From Epiperipatus broadwayi (Eukaryota > Onychophora > Udeonychophora > Euonychophora > Peripatidae), in NCBI GenBank assembly GCA_028023455.1, contig JAQFVV010012573.1:806001-870000 (forward strand): 64,000 nt of DNA. Reading direction: 5' to 3'. The position numbers and the translations under genes are program-made. Below are positions 53,030-64,000 of the stretch, piece by piece. The stretch's first letter is position 1, and the number at the start of each line of letters is the position of its first letter. The notes under the pieces are model-generated. The model made no database searches. It saw only the letters and a list, made by a program, of their open reading frames with translations, and had not been told where the DNA came from.

Positions 53030-53319
53030 CAGTAAGAGTTTATCTGCTCCTCATGTAGAATTCCCTTATAATGTATAGTCTGTATAATCATGAAAATATA
53101 GCTCTGTGTTAATTAATATGTGGCCAGATAAATTGTTGAATTAATGCTTGATGTAATATTAGTGTCTTATTTTATGGATGAATTATGACATTGTCCGAAA
53201 TAAAATAATTGTATGATATTTTCTTAATGAATGGAGAGTTTGTAGAAAAGATTATTTTCTATTATTGTTGCTTGACACATGCACACACACGCGTAATATA
53301 AATAATATCGTGTATATAA

Positions 53320-53457
53320 AGTATAGAGTTATTGAAATTAAAATGAGAAATAAATGTTTTTTGAAATACATTACATTCATTTAAATAGAAGTATAAAGTT
53401 ATTGAGATTAAAATGGGAAATAAATATTTTAAAATACAGTGTATTTATTTAAATAAA
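53320..53457 (+). repeat. Two-unit tandem duplication of about 69 bp
   Basis: GTATAGAGTTATTGAAATTA and GTATAAAGTTATTGAGATTA start the two units, each followed by AAAATGAGAAATAAATGTTT or AAAATGGGAAATAAATATTT and a CATTTAAATAGAA-like end. Confidence 0.8.
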
Positions 53458-54650
53458 GGTTATAAATCATCAAATCATCAGAATGAACATGATTTTGTTG
53501 CTATGCATGAAAGGTATACGTAATTGAAAGTGATTATTTAGTCAATTAGAGAAAGTTGCTTTGTTGAGAGCCAAATATAATTAATTTGATTTATTTTATT
53601 AATCAATAGTAATATCCTCTCAAAAGTATTTTTTTTGTGCTAATAATATAACATGTTGTTTATTTAGTGTCATGTAGATGAAACATGTAGGCAAAGCATG
53701 TGTTCGAAGTCAGAATATTTAAGTTTTGTTGTTAATTTGCTTTGATAATAGGGATAATCCCAAACTGATGCTCAAAGTTTATTTGATAATTTAAAAATCT
53801 GTAGGACAAGTAGTCCAATTGTAAATATCATGTTAAACCAAATTTATTTTAGTGTAATAAATGATTTGTTTTAGTTATTTAAAATCTTAAAACTGTGTCT
53901 TGAGTTATTATTGTATACATTTGTGTTTTCCATTTCCACACCTCCACATTTCATAAATCTATTATAAAATAGATATATTATTTTAGAGTTATAATATTAA
54001 ATCTGCTGGTGTCTGACAATATTGTTTTCTTAATCCAAACATTATAATGAACATTTGCCACTGGATAAACGTATTAGAAAGGTTGCCAAGTTAGTATAGT
54101 TGTTAGATGATGATATGAGATTAAAATACCCTATTTCTGTCATTATCTTATTATTGAAACACAGTAGAAATATTTTAGTCAATTTGTTTCATTACATTTT
54201 ATCATACTTTAGAATTATAACTTATGGGCCAATGTATTTATTTAATTCAACTCTGTTTGTTAAATTCCCTGAGATCTTATTGTTTATTTCTTGATTGGCA
54301 TTAAAGTAGATGTTTAGATTATGATATGCCAAGTCATAGAATTGTTTAGTATTATAATTATAGCAAGCTGATATATGTTATATTTGGATGAAGGAAGAAA
54401 TTAAGTTTAAAGTATATTTTAATAGACTGTACCAATAAACATTATGATTCTTTATCATACAATTAATTAACAAAGGAATTTACATTATATTAAATGTTTT
54501 GTAATATTTCTTCTTTTATTCATTTATCATCATATATCTTATGAACTGCCTATAGCCTCCCACTGAGCTGAGCTGAACATAAACTTAAATATAGAGTCTC
54601 AGTAATAATTTTGTATTATATATCTTATTATATTGTTCTATTCATTAATA
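53458..54650. other. A+T-rich non-coding stretch
   Basis: The open frame at 54100-54294 has no motif. Nothing else is recognised. Confidence 0.5.
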
Positions 54651-54670
54651 GAACTGGCGCCTGGGCATTT

Positions 54671-54709
54671 CGCTCATGTAATGTATATGAGCGGTGTTGG
54701 GAGTGTAGG

Positions 54710-54749
<40 letters not shown>

Positions 54750-54807
54750 CCATATGATATGGTATAAGGGTATATATATATATATATATATATATACCAA
54801 ACCCTTA
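54671..54807. repeat. Cluster of three adjacent palindromes
   Basis: CGCTCAT (54671-54677) pairs with ATGAGCG (54687-54693). Then 54708-54751 is a 44-bp palindrome: GGTTATAATA, an AT core, and its complement. Finally GGTATATA and TATATACC enclose another AT core (54769-54798), bounded by TAAGGG and CCCTTA. All can extrude as cruciforms. Confidence 0.85.
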
Positions 54808-54810
54808 CTA

Positions 54811-56088
54811 ATATAGACAGATCGACTTTATCCTCTGGCTAAACTCCAAGTCTTACTAATCATGATCATCGAGTTGCTTAAACACTAATTCCTATTTCTA
54901 TAAAAAATACTTTATATCTATGACTAGCTCATTTACATCTAAATAATACTGCTAGAAAAATTTAAATAATTAATTTAATAATTAACAAAGTCAAGACACG
55001 AATTCAATAACAAGTAACTAAAGATTCAAATCAAATACACAGCTCATTTATCATTGCCTTAATTTAAAATACGATTAGCTCACTTTTCTAATAAAAAATG
55101 ATTTATTAAAATACTAAAAAATTATGAAACTCAACACAAAAGCATTTAGTAAGGTACACAGTTAGTTTAGCAGTAAGAACATACCCCAAAAGATACATCT
55201 ACAATGGCATAGGAATATCATCACTACCTACTTTCCTAAAACTATCTGTAATAATCCAATGACTCACCCATTCCACAAAGTAAATTCTAATTAATAATTA
55301 CAAATTTTACATTAAATCATCAAAATAATTAATACTCTTTTATAGAATATAATAATAACAAATCCATAAATAAAATTTTTAACATATTCCCATTTTAATG
55401 TAGCTATAAATTATTATTATTCCAGGTTCATCTTATTATTTTAACAATTATACATTAAATAATATAGCTAAATATAGTGAGGGATTTACATACATCCAAC
55501 TATACCATAATAATAATAATAACAAACAAAATAAAATATCTCAAGACTCTTATTAAAGAACACATCTACTCAATTTTCCCGTCAATAAAACAAAATATAA
55601 TGATAAACTTTTGTGAACATAATATTCATTATCTTCAATAAGTTCAAGACAATTTCAGTTTTATTATGCTTTAAAGTTCTTTTTATTCTTTAAATGGTTC
55701 ATCTTAAGAAATATCAAACTTGATTACAATTATTATATTAGATAATTAATAAATTAGGATTATACACTTTCCATGTTTAACAATAATATCTTCCACAATG
55801 ATAATCTTAATAATCATAATATATCTCTTATAGATTATGTGCATTAATGTAAATATATAATTAATTTTTATAATGCATGCATGTGATTGAGAAGATCAAT
55901 AATCACTGGACATAACAAGTAAAGAAACTCTCAAGACATAATATAAATTTAAAACAAAATTAACAAATTTATTTTAACAAACCTTATTTAAAATTTACAA
56001 AATATAATATTACATTAATCTAGATATTCAAAATTAACAGACACAAAATTATATTCAAAGAAAGAAAGAAAAAATTACAATATAAAAA
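54811..56088. other. A+T-rich non-coding stretch
   Basis: No gene is recognised. A GAAA run at about 56059-56073 lies just upstream of the LINE insertion. Confidence 0.5.
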
Positions 56089-57302
56089 ATCGGTTAATTT
56101 TATTTTGAAACTGTTTAGACATTTCAACGAATGGAAGATAATATGAGATTTTTGGCATTATGATCACGTTGAGGAGGCCAACCTTTCCATATAATGAAAG
56201 GTATACTCTAGAGAGTGAAGTGGTGATGGCTTCAGTTGAATGGAGGATTGCATCTTGAATCTCTCTTGCCATTGCAGTTGGAGTTTTGTAGATTGGGAAA
56301 CCTAGGTATATTTGGGGTTTTGCACTCTCTAGAGTATACCTTTCATTATATGGAAAGGTTGGCCTCCTCAACATGATCGTAATGCCAAAAATCTCATATT
56401 ATCTTCCATTCGTTGAAATGTCTAAACAGTTTCAAAATAAAATTAACCGATTATGCACCAAACTTCTCTGGAGAGGAAGGACAGTTGCTATTAGCTTGCG
56501 AGGTATCCAACGACCATGCAGGTTCAATGAACTGTCATTCCACTCAATACAAGCAATCATTTTACAAAAAACCCACAACACTCTACATAATTTGATCCTC
56601 TTCGGCGGATACTCTAACATTATTAAAAAAATTACACTGACAGATCATCCTCCACCCTCTTCCAGTTCATGGATAGCATCCCTAATACAACACCTACAAC
56701 TTTATAACCCGATAATACCCTTTAACCTTAACCAAAAAATCACTTTATGGGAAGCATACAATATAATCAACTATAATCAACAACCCATTAAAACCAGCAT
56801 AAAAGTAACCAACCAAAGACTCATTACACACTTCAAAAGATGGAGTCTGGAACCCAAATTCCTTGACTTCATCATTAAAATAAATCTTAATGCGCTACCC
56901 ACGAATTGGTTTCTTTATCACCGAAGAGGTTTTACCAGCATTGACCCTATATGTGGTCTGTGTGCTCATGAAGATGAAACCATAGACCATATTATACACC
57001 GGTGCCCAAGACTTAAAACTCTGAAAGATATAATTATAATCAATTCCAACATAAGACCTGATATGATTTTCTCATTTGAAAATGCCATTCATAATGGATT
57101 TTTTTCAATAATAAGGCTTTCTACCTTTGTCCTTTATTCCTTATGGATAGTGAGATGCAAAAGTCTCATGGAATTACCCCCACCACAAATCATACCATTG
57201 TTTTATCAAACGCTCAAAAAAATCAAGAAACGTGACCAGCTCCTTGCCTCCAGTAAAGTCTTTTCTGACACCTGGTCTTTAATTGCTCTTTCCTTTTCCT
57301 GA
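56089..57302 (+). mobile_element. LINE family C, 5'-truncated copy with inverted 5' segment
   Basis: The first 234 bp (56089-56322) encode the element on the minus strand. From 56323 the element runs on the plus strand. The 129-130-bp arms 56089-56217 and 56323-56452 are nearly identical inverted copies, both covering the YGKVGLLN to FVEMS region. The inverted piece also holds the segment just 5' of it (QIYLGFPIYKTPTAM, RT thumb). An inverted 5' part joined to a direct 3' part is what twin priming during LINE insertion produces. The plus part stays open for over 300 codons, so insertion was relatively recent. The 3' end is not defined. Confidence 0.82.
56373..57302 (+). pseudogene. LINE C ORF2 C-terminal fragment, open frame
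   Basis: This is a 309-codon frame with no upstream RT catalytic region. It starts within the thumb-region motif MPKISYYLPFVEMSKQF and runs through LLWRGR and KFLDFIIKINLNALPTNWF. It includes the C-terminal zinc knuckle CGLCAHEDETIDHIIHRC (C-x2-C-x8-H-x4-C) and ends near DTWSLIALSFS. The ATG at 56373 is an internal methionine, so this is a transposon fragment and not a gene. The related copy at 40.6-42.2 kb shows the RT core. Confidence 0.82.
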
Positions 57303-57784
57303 TTATCAATTCCCACCTACCCAGCATTATAGAATAGTCAATTATAAAAGAAAATATTCATGTTTATATTAAAAATGCTAATACCATTAAACAAGTTCTT
57401 AGAATCTCTTCACTATACCTAACCACATAAGAGCATAACATTGTGCTCTCATAACATAATCTAGCCAGATGACAAATAGAACATTATATAATCATATTAT
57501 TGTACAATTTATTCATTTATTTATCCTTTATTAGTATGTAATCACTATTTATTGTTAATAAATTTTTTATTGAAATGAACTATTTATCATAAAATAATGT
57601 AAATCATAACGCAGTTCAATGATAATCCTATTATCTCTTTTAAAATTATCATATTAATATTCATCATCAACATTGTTGTTCCAAAAACATATTAATACAT
57701 ACTAGGGTTCAACAAATAAAACTATTCCTAAGTAATGGCATATATTTTTATACACATTGTAACGATCAGATTCATATGCTTTGT
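57303..57784. other. Probable LINE C 3' untranslated region and flank
   Basis: This is A+T-rich with no poly-A tail or target-site duplication that I can pair with the 56089 side. The boundary between the two LINE insertions cannot be placed. Confidence 0.35.
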
Positions 57785-58250
57785 TAACATAATAAGGAAT
57801 GGGTTAAAAGAATAGATTTATTAATAAAGAATAGGGAGTTAGAGAGATGGAGAAATAGTATGGAGAGTAAAAAGAGTTTAAATATATATAAAAATAAACA
57901 GAATATTAGGTGTGAGTTAATATATGATAATAGTAAGGAAAGTAGTTTATTTTTAAGGCTTGAACAGGATCTTTAGCTACAAGAGAATATACATGTAAAT
58001 GGAAAAATATGGGTGATTTATTTTGTAAATTATGTAAGGAAGGTATAGAAAATATTAGGCATTTATTAATTGAATGTAAATGCTTGAAAGCAGAAAGGAT
58101 ACATATAATGAAGTTATGGAAAAATAAATATGAAAAAAGTGATTATACAGAAAGTGAATTATTGGTTTTTATGCTGGGTTTGGGAAAAGATAAAGGAAAT
58201 TTAATTATATTAAAATTTTAGTAGCGATATTATTCTTCCGATATTTTTTT
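57785..58250 (+). mobile_element. LINE family B, second copy (C-terminal fragment)
   Basis: The sequence reads KEWVKRIDLLIKNRELERWR, then MESKKSLNIYKNKQNI. After a stop near 57975 a frame at 58009-58221 carries CKLCKEGIENIRHLLIEC, a zinc knuckle (C-x2-C-x8-H-x4-C). It ends with LLVFMLGLGKDKGN. It matches the 9.7-10.2 kb minus-strand segment along its length, and here the knuckle His is kept. It is 5'-truncated and inactive. Confidence 0.82.
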
Positions 58251-60189
58251 ATATTTACAATGAAGTGCAATTATTTTATGACACAATCTAGCTACCTGAA
58301 TTTTTGGGTAAGTATTTTCAAGATCATGCCTTCAGGGATTTAATGTCTTTGGCAATGTGTGAATCTAAATTAAAAAATGGTAATAGAGCTGCGGACATAT
58401 ATTTTATTTAATTAAATAAGGTATTTATAAGGAATTATTTATGGGCAGACATTGATTTGAGAGTGAATTTGTGTCAAATAATGTAGAGATGGAGTCATAC
58501 TTGGAAGGCTAAAATTAATACTAAAGAAACACATGGTATGTTTAGAACTGTGATGTGAATGTGGCAGTACATTAAAACTGCGAAGCCAATGGATGAATTT
58601 AAAATAAAGGGCTGACATTTGCCATAGGCCCAAAGATAAAGAGGTCACATAAGCATCATCAGGTGTAAGGGACTGTTCCACAATTCCTTCCTGACTGTGT
58701 GATGGGTGTCAATCCCTACAGGAACATTCCATTATGTCCACTTGTGTAGGATGACTAGGATCCAGTATTTACTGTGTGATCTGGAATATCCAAGGCTCGA
58801 AAATGGATTATAGCAGCTCTAAACTGTAACACATGTATAACTAACATAATATACTTTTAAGATTTAATATAAAATTTATGACTCAGTCTCGCATTACCAA
58901 CATTTATTAAATAACTTATTTTGCTCTCAAATAAATGTACTTAGTGGATTTATTGAAATACTAACTTTATTATTTAAAATCAAAAGCAAGTTTAAAAGGT
59001 AATTTGTAAGTTGGGATGGTTATTCTAAGAACTAATATGTCCACTGCCTGCTATGTAGTAGACTTCTGCATTTATAATAAGTGAAACTATGAATGCATGT
59101 CGATTAATATGGAATTAACTGGAACAAAATAATCTAACATAAGTAAATATTAATCATACGATTTGCAGGACACACATCCACTATTTCATGTAATCATTTA
59201 TTTATTTATTAAAAAATTATAGTGATTTCCAAGCTGACCAGCCAACATAAGTATAGAAAAGAAATTTACTATTTGGTTGACACACAAGATGGCAACCATT
59301 TTAATTTGGATTTACATTTAAAATTTGGTGAGGTCTGGTAGGAAATCTTATCGGCATGCTATTATTAAATAATAAAAAATGTAAAGTAGAAATATATATC
59401 CAGAAATAGACAGAGTTAGGTAAGCTAAATTATTAAAAGATTTACAGAATAGGTTAACAATTACTTTTATAAGAGTACAATTTAGGTAGAGTTAACTATA
59501 GCTTATGAGTAGAATTTAGAGTACTCTAAAGGTCTTGGGTACAGGTACCTGTTTATAAGGAGATTTTCATGTTCCATGGTCAGTTGCAAATTGTTTGTTT
59601 AGTTTAGCAGTAGCAGTCCTTTCCCTGCACTCAGGTTATGGTTCCATTTCAATAGCAGCAGTAGCTCTCCGACTATTTGAACAGCAGATCGTCATGATTC
59701 AATTTGTGAAGGGCACATGTGGAGGTTTGGGCATCTGATTTGACTATCTCCAGAGGAGAATAGTCCGGGTGCTTTTTTCTCAGTCATTTTATAATAGACA
59801 AATTAATTCAGGATTTTTCAAACTTCCAAACCAAGCAAGAACACAGCACAAAGTCTAATTAAAAGTTTAAAATCAAAATGTTCTTCTCTCTTTTTTTTAT
59901 CTTATCTTTTAATTTCATCTATTTTATTTTTAACTCAATCCATTTGCCCTGAGGAGAATCAATGCATTAGCCAGAGTTTTAGATTTTCAATTAATTCAGA
60001 AAGCTACATTTCTTATTGTTTAGATTTATTTTACCTTTTCAACATTTTTAGCAATTAAAACTTTTAGGGAATTTTTCTAATTAATCCATTATCTCTCACT
60101 GACCATGACTTGCAAAATTTCAAGTACAAAGGGGATTTAAAATTTATTTTTACTTTTCTTTAAATTAAAATCGAATTTCAAAATTATTC
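58251..60189. other. Mixed non-coding stretch, two less A+T-rich blocks
   Basis: 58420-58830 and 59540-59790 are clearly less A+T-rich than the surroundings (for example TAGGCCCAAAGATAAAGAGG and GGGTACAGGTACCTGTTTAT). I find no sustained open frame or element ends. They may be remnants of old elements or regulatory DNA. Confidence 0.4.
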
Positions 60190-60300
60190 TTTTTTTTTTT
60201 TAAGTGTCATAGCATCGGCCGGGACGCGACCCCACAACCCGGGCAACTGCCTGCAAGTGCAAAGCAGTCGCGCTGACCTCTCGACCACCAATGCATTCTT
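60190..60300 (-). mobile_element. tRNA-derived SINE (copy 2)
   Basis: On the minus strand an 83-nt tRNA-like head (60294-60212) begins GCATTGGTGGTCGAGAGGTC and ends GTCGCGTCCCGG then CCGATGC. GCATTGG and CCGATGC pair fully (one G-T), forming an intact acceptor-like stem. A short tail and an A run (T run at 60190-60201) follow. It shares the last 20-odd head bases and the tail word TATGACA with the copy at 22 kb. A weak ATTCTTT direct repeat flanks it. Confidence 0.72.
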
Positions 60301-60586
60301 TAAAACAAAATTTTTAAAAATAGCAATAAATGAACAAAAATTTATAACTCAAAATAAATAGTTAAAGTTATATAAACATTATATAACTAAAAAAGAAATT
60401 TAAAATTATATCAAATATTTTCATTTATTGTTTTAAATTTGTTATCGAAGTGTGTGTGCATTTACGGTGAATTTGACAGATGATTATATATTTTTAATAC
60501 TGCTACACACACAATTCGATACCAAAAAGTTTAAATTTAGGTAGGATAAAGGTGGTGGGTGAGGGATGATAGAAAAAGGTGAAACT

Positions 60587-60608
60587 TAAGATTCGAATTC
60601 GAATCTTA
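60587..60608. repeat. 22-bp perfect palindrome
   Basis: The half-site TAAGATTCGAA is followed by its exact reverse complement. It contains two overlapping TTCGAA and ATTCGAAT-type sites. Possible roles are a protein-binding site or a short hairpin. There is no gene nearby. Confidence 0.85.
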
Positions 60609-62940
60609 CTCTTTTAACATTAAGATTTTACTTTTATTATCCAGGTAACTTATCAGCATAACCATACATTAATAAAGAAAAATATGTTCATTAATTATAG
60701 GTTTTCCACTTTATAATTAATATATTATTAATTTTATAATACTTCACTATGCTTTAATTTACTTTATTCATTAAAATAAACATATTATTTTTAAATAATC
60801 TAAAATCAATTACATGTATAATATTTATCTATACCAGCTTGCTTATTATTAATATCAGTCAGATATCACTCTCATGCATACTTTCACAATCAGAATATGC
60901 ATTTGATACTCTCTTGATCTCTTTTAATAGTGTTAGGAATATTAAATCATTTCATTAACTTTACTTCATATTACATAAACATCATTTTTCTCTTTTTTGC
61001 TTTCAATAAATTCTAACAACATATAATCTAGCTATTATTCTTCAAACTTTATATAAAATCTAACAATTATGATGCAAGATTCAATGTTGATAAAGAGTGA
61101 TTAAAGTGAGACACAAAACTACAATAACTCAAACTAGTACTAAAATATCATGGGTGCAGTGTTTAAGCCCACAAATCATTGTGTCTATCTTAAATTCATG
61201 ACATGGCTTCCACCTGAGCACTTACTGATTTGCAGAAAGAAATTCTACTGACTATGAATCATCAGTATACAGATCTCTGTTAACTGTATTTTGTTTATCA
61301 ACTCATAAAGCTATATTTCATAGATAATAATTTATTTAAATATGCCTTTCACTTAGAATTTTGTTTCCACTCCTATTAATATCCTGAACCATTATTATTT
61401 ATCATCTACACTTGGAATACTTCATTCAACATTGCAAATAAGTTCTACCAACTTGACATAAAATAATTTCTAAACTTTGTTTTAAAAAAAACATTCTGTA
61501 TAATATCAAGAAGGTTCAAATATTATGATTTTAAACATTTCACAATAATAATACTTTCATTCAAATACTTTCTTTACAAAATCATCTAGAAATCAAATGT
61601 CTTAAGTTGTATCTAAACAGATAGTGTATAGCATAATATATTCATAATTAAACATGGTATTTCAAAAAACATAATATACAATATGCATACTCCTACATTC
61701 ATGTATTATCTAAATAAATTTAGATATATCACATAGTATATTTCTATACCTTTGTATGATGTTTCAATAATCAATATATCATTAATAACAAAATAAACAT
61801 ACCATTTAATTTTTTTAACTTAGCACTTACATAGATAAATAAAACACATATAAAATATCACTGCATATAAATAATAATTTATCGTAATCCTACACATTAG
61901 GATTAATAATGTGAATCTATTCTCTTCAACTGATGTTCATACATTTTAAAGTTATAGATATATTACCTCTGCAAAAAATATTAAATTTCTGTACATATTT
62001 ATTTTTCTTTATTTTAAAAGATTAAAATATTAAAATAAACCTTATATTATGTAAATATTAAATCATATATTGTATCTAAATAAATACTAATTTATATTAT
62101 TTCTTAACTAAGACAATTAATAAAAAAAATAAAAAATAATAAATTAAACTACTGCAAAGTTCTTGATTTTCTTGATTGCTGTTAACATTGAGGGAGAGAA
62201 CAGTTTCATTGACTATTTAAGTTCATTAAGAGAGATTTTTTCACCCCCCCCTATTCTGCTGTATGTCACACTACTCCAAACTCCATTTAGCACAAGCAAA
62301 ATATATTAGATAAAATTCATTGGAAATTTTGCCAATCTTTTAGGATAAGAGTACTTACAAAATAAAGTTCATTCTGAATATCAAAGATGACAAAAATTTC
62401 ACAAACAGCTCACAATAAAATTAATTGTTTCATAAGATAATTTTTACATTTAAAAATTTATTCATTTATCCAGATTTTAATAAATTATAGAAGAATAATT
62501 CATTTAAAAACATTATAGATTATATTTCCTTTTGAGATAACTATCAAATTTTTATATAAAAGTATTATATATTATTTTTAGCTTTTCAACAAATAATTAT
62601 TTTAATTCAAAATTGTTTTTCACATATGCACATTCAATTTATAAGGACTTTTAATACATAGCTCTTTTACTTTTAAAGTTTTTTTCCACATGCACATATT
62701 AAATTATTAATCACTTGCAAGATTTTCATAATTTTTATCATTTAATCAATATCTACCTTAGAATTATTAAGCATTTTAAAACAATATTTATAGTCAACCT
62801 CTTGTTTAGAATAATAAAAAAATCTTCTTATATTAATTTAGAAGCATTTTATCTTCACTTGCACAGCCTTTGTAAAATATTTAAATATTCATTCATACTC
62901 TTTAAAAATTAGCAGATATATTATAAATGACACATTTGCA
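60609..62940. other. A+T-rich non-coding stretch
   Basis: Nothing is supportable. A C run at 62244-62250 and the low-complexity frame at 62715-62912 are unremarkable. Confidence 0.5.
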
Positions 62941-63457
62941 AATAACAGGTAAATAAGCAATTATTTTTTCTAGTGCCATTTTTACAATTATATTACATTC
63001 AAATATCAGCCTTTCAAGCTAATTGAGCACGTGCCTTTTGAGAGTGTTAAATAAATGAATACTTTCCTCTTCAATCCAAGATATAGTATTTATGCAGGAA
63101 TAAAATGGATCCTCTTATTCCTATGACTCAAACTCTTTTACATGAGTAAATCTGAAGTACTGTTGAGGAGAGCGTGAGTAGAATTCTCACTTTAAATTAC
63201 TATTTACGATGTCATTCAGTCAAAAAATATCGTAAATAGTAATTTAAAGTGAGAATTCTACTCACGCTCTCCTCAACAGTACTTCATATTTGCTCATATA
63301 AAAGAATTTGAGTCATAGGAATAAGAGGATCCTTTTTATTCCTGCATAAATACTATATCTTGGATTGAAGAAGAAAGTATTCATTTATTTAACACTCTCA
63401 AAAGACACGTGCTCAATTAGCTTGAAAGGCTGATATTTGAATGTAAAATAACAGGTA
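62941..63457. mobile_element. 454-bp near-perfect palindrome (fold-back) with flanking direct repeat
   Basis: The left arm (62993-63210) and right arm (63229-63446), 218 nt each, are reverse complements with only a small number of differences around an 18-nt loop. The arms begin TTACATTCAAATATCAGCCT. The innermost stem is ACTATTTACGAT / ATCGTAAATAGT. AATAACAGGTA occurs at 62941-62951 and 63447-63457, a likely target-site duplication, with a 41-bp unpaired tail only on the left. No protein is recognisable in the arms. The low divergence suggests a fairly recent origin or maintenance by gene conversion. Confidence 0.85.
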
Positions 63458-64000
63458 GTAAAATAATAAATATAAAGTTCATTCTCTCACCTTGGTTAGT
63501 TCGCACACATTCTTTTTTTAAGTGGAAGGTAAATTTGAAAATAGTTTTTAATGATTCTTCCTAAGTAAAAATGGGTATAACAGTCCCATAACAGTCTATA
63601 CTTTTGAGGATGAATCATTAACATAAAAGAAAGTTGTCCTTTCATCACAATCATACAAATATATTTAAAAATAAATTTTTTATGACTCCTAAATGTGATT
63701 TTCTCTTCTGTATAGTAGTATCTTTAGCATCATCTGCATGCATATTTAATCTTCTCTTAATATATTAATATGTGCAAAATCTTCCTTTGATTAGTAAATT
63801 TATATTTTTAGGTGTGTGTGCATATGCAAGTATATAATGTTTTAATTATATTATTCTTTATTAAGTATTTTATTAAAAGTTTACCTAAACAAACTTATAA
63901 ATTTCTTTATTATAATATTCTTGAATATCATGTTTTTTAATTAGAAGTGCTTTAAAATAAATTGTTTGTTTGTTAGTTATTGTTTTGTTGAATCTCTTTT
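63458..64000. other. A+T-rich non-coding stretch to the window end
   Basis: Nothing is supportable. Confidence 0.5.

Noticed and set aside
56373-57302. 309-codon frame as a host gene
   Set aside because: It is the C-terminal end of a LINE ORF2 (thumb motif plus zinc knuckle), truncated at its 5' side by an inversion.

Overview
This looks like nuclear DNA from an invertebrate animal. It is extremely A+T-rich (roughly three quarters by eye, not computed), gene-poor and full of retrotransposon debris, fold-back elements and very long tetranucleotide arrays. The phylum cannot be fixed from sequence alone. The element mix (APE-type LINEs, a GIY-YIG retroelement module, a tRNA-derived SINE, TATC arrays) fits many lophotrochozoans, flatworms or cnidarians. 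I found no rRNA, functional tRNA, CRISPR array or prokaryotic operon structure.

Only one host gene is convincing: an achaete-scute-like bHLH transcription factor at 26921-27424 (+). It has a TATA box 54 bp upstream of the ATG, an E-box further upstream and a strong GTAAGT splice donor just before the in-frame stop. Non-coding DNA surrounds it for more than 2 kb on each side. A diverged three-unit tandem array (24.36-25.37 kb) lies upstream and a hairpin (27.99-28.06 kb) downstream.

Three LINE families are present, each as at least two decayed copies. Family A (RTE-like, the type often annotated as craniofacial development protein 2-like) is at 17.0-20.0 kb and 42.3-43.2 kb. Family B is at 9.5-14.0 kb (-) and 57.8-58.25 kb (+); the first copy has an ORF1 with an SGNH/GDSL-esterase-like domain. 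Family C is at 40.6-42.2 kb (-) and 56.1-57.3 kb (+); the second copy starts with a short inversion that fits twin priming. A tRNA-derived SINE occurs twice in antisense, near 22.0 kb (15-bp target-site duplication) and 60.2 kb. A hAT-like remnant is at 6.67-7.30 kb.

The most striking property is the number of long inverted repeats. There is a 1-kb palindrome (45.56-46.66 kb) whose arms each encode a broken GIY-YIG endonuclease domain, head to head. A 454-bp near-perfect palindrome (62.99-63.45 kb) has 218-nt arms. Smaller fold-backs lie at 2.2, 23.4, 30.2, 31.1, 34.9, 37.5 and 47.1 kb. The two large palindromes share an architecture: an apparent direct repeat on each side and a 34-41-bp unpaired tail on one side only, as described for Penelope-like elements.

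Simple repeats dominate some stretches: about 1.7 kb of TATC/TGTC at 2.59-4.31 kb, a compound TATC/TACC/poly-C tract at 15.77-16.41 kb, and about 0.5 kb of TATC/TGTC at 23.59-24.10 kb. The long YLSI-repeat reading frames there are microsatellite artefacts. The rest is A+T-rich DNA in which I see no gene.
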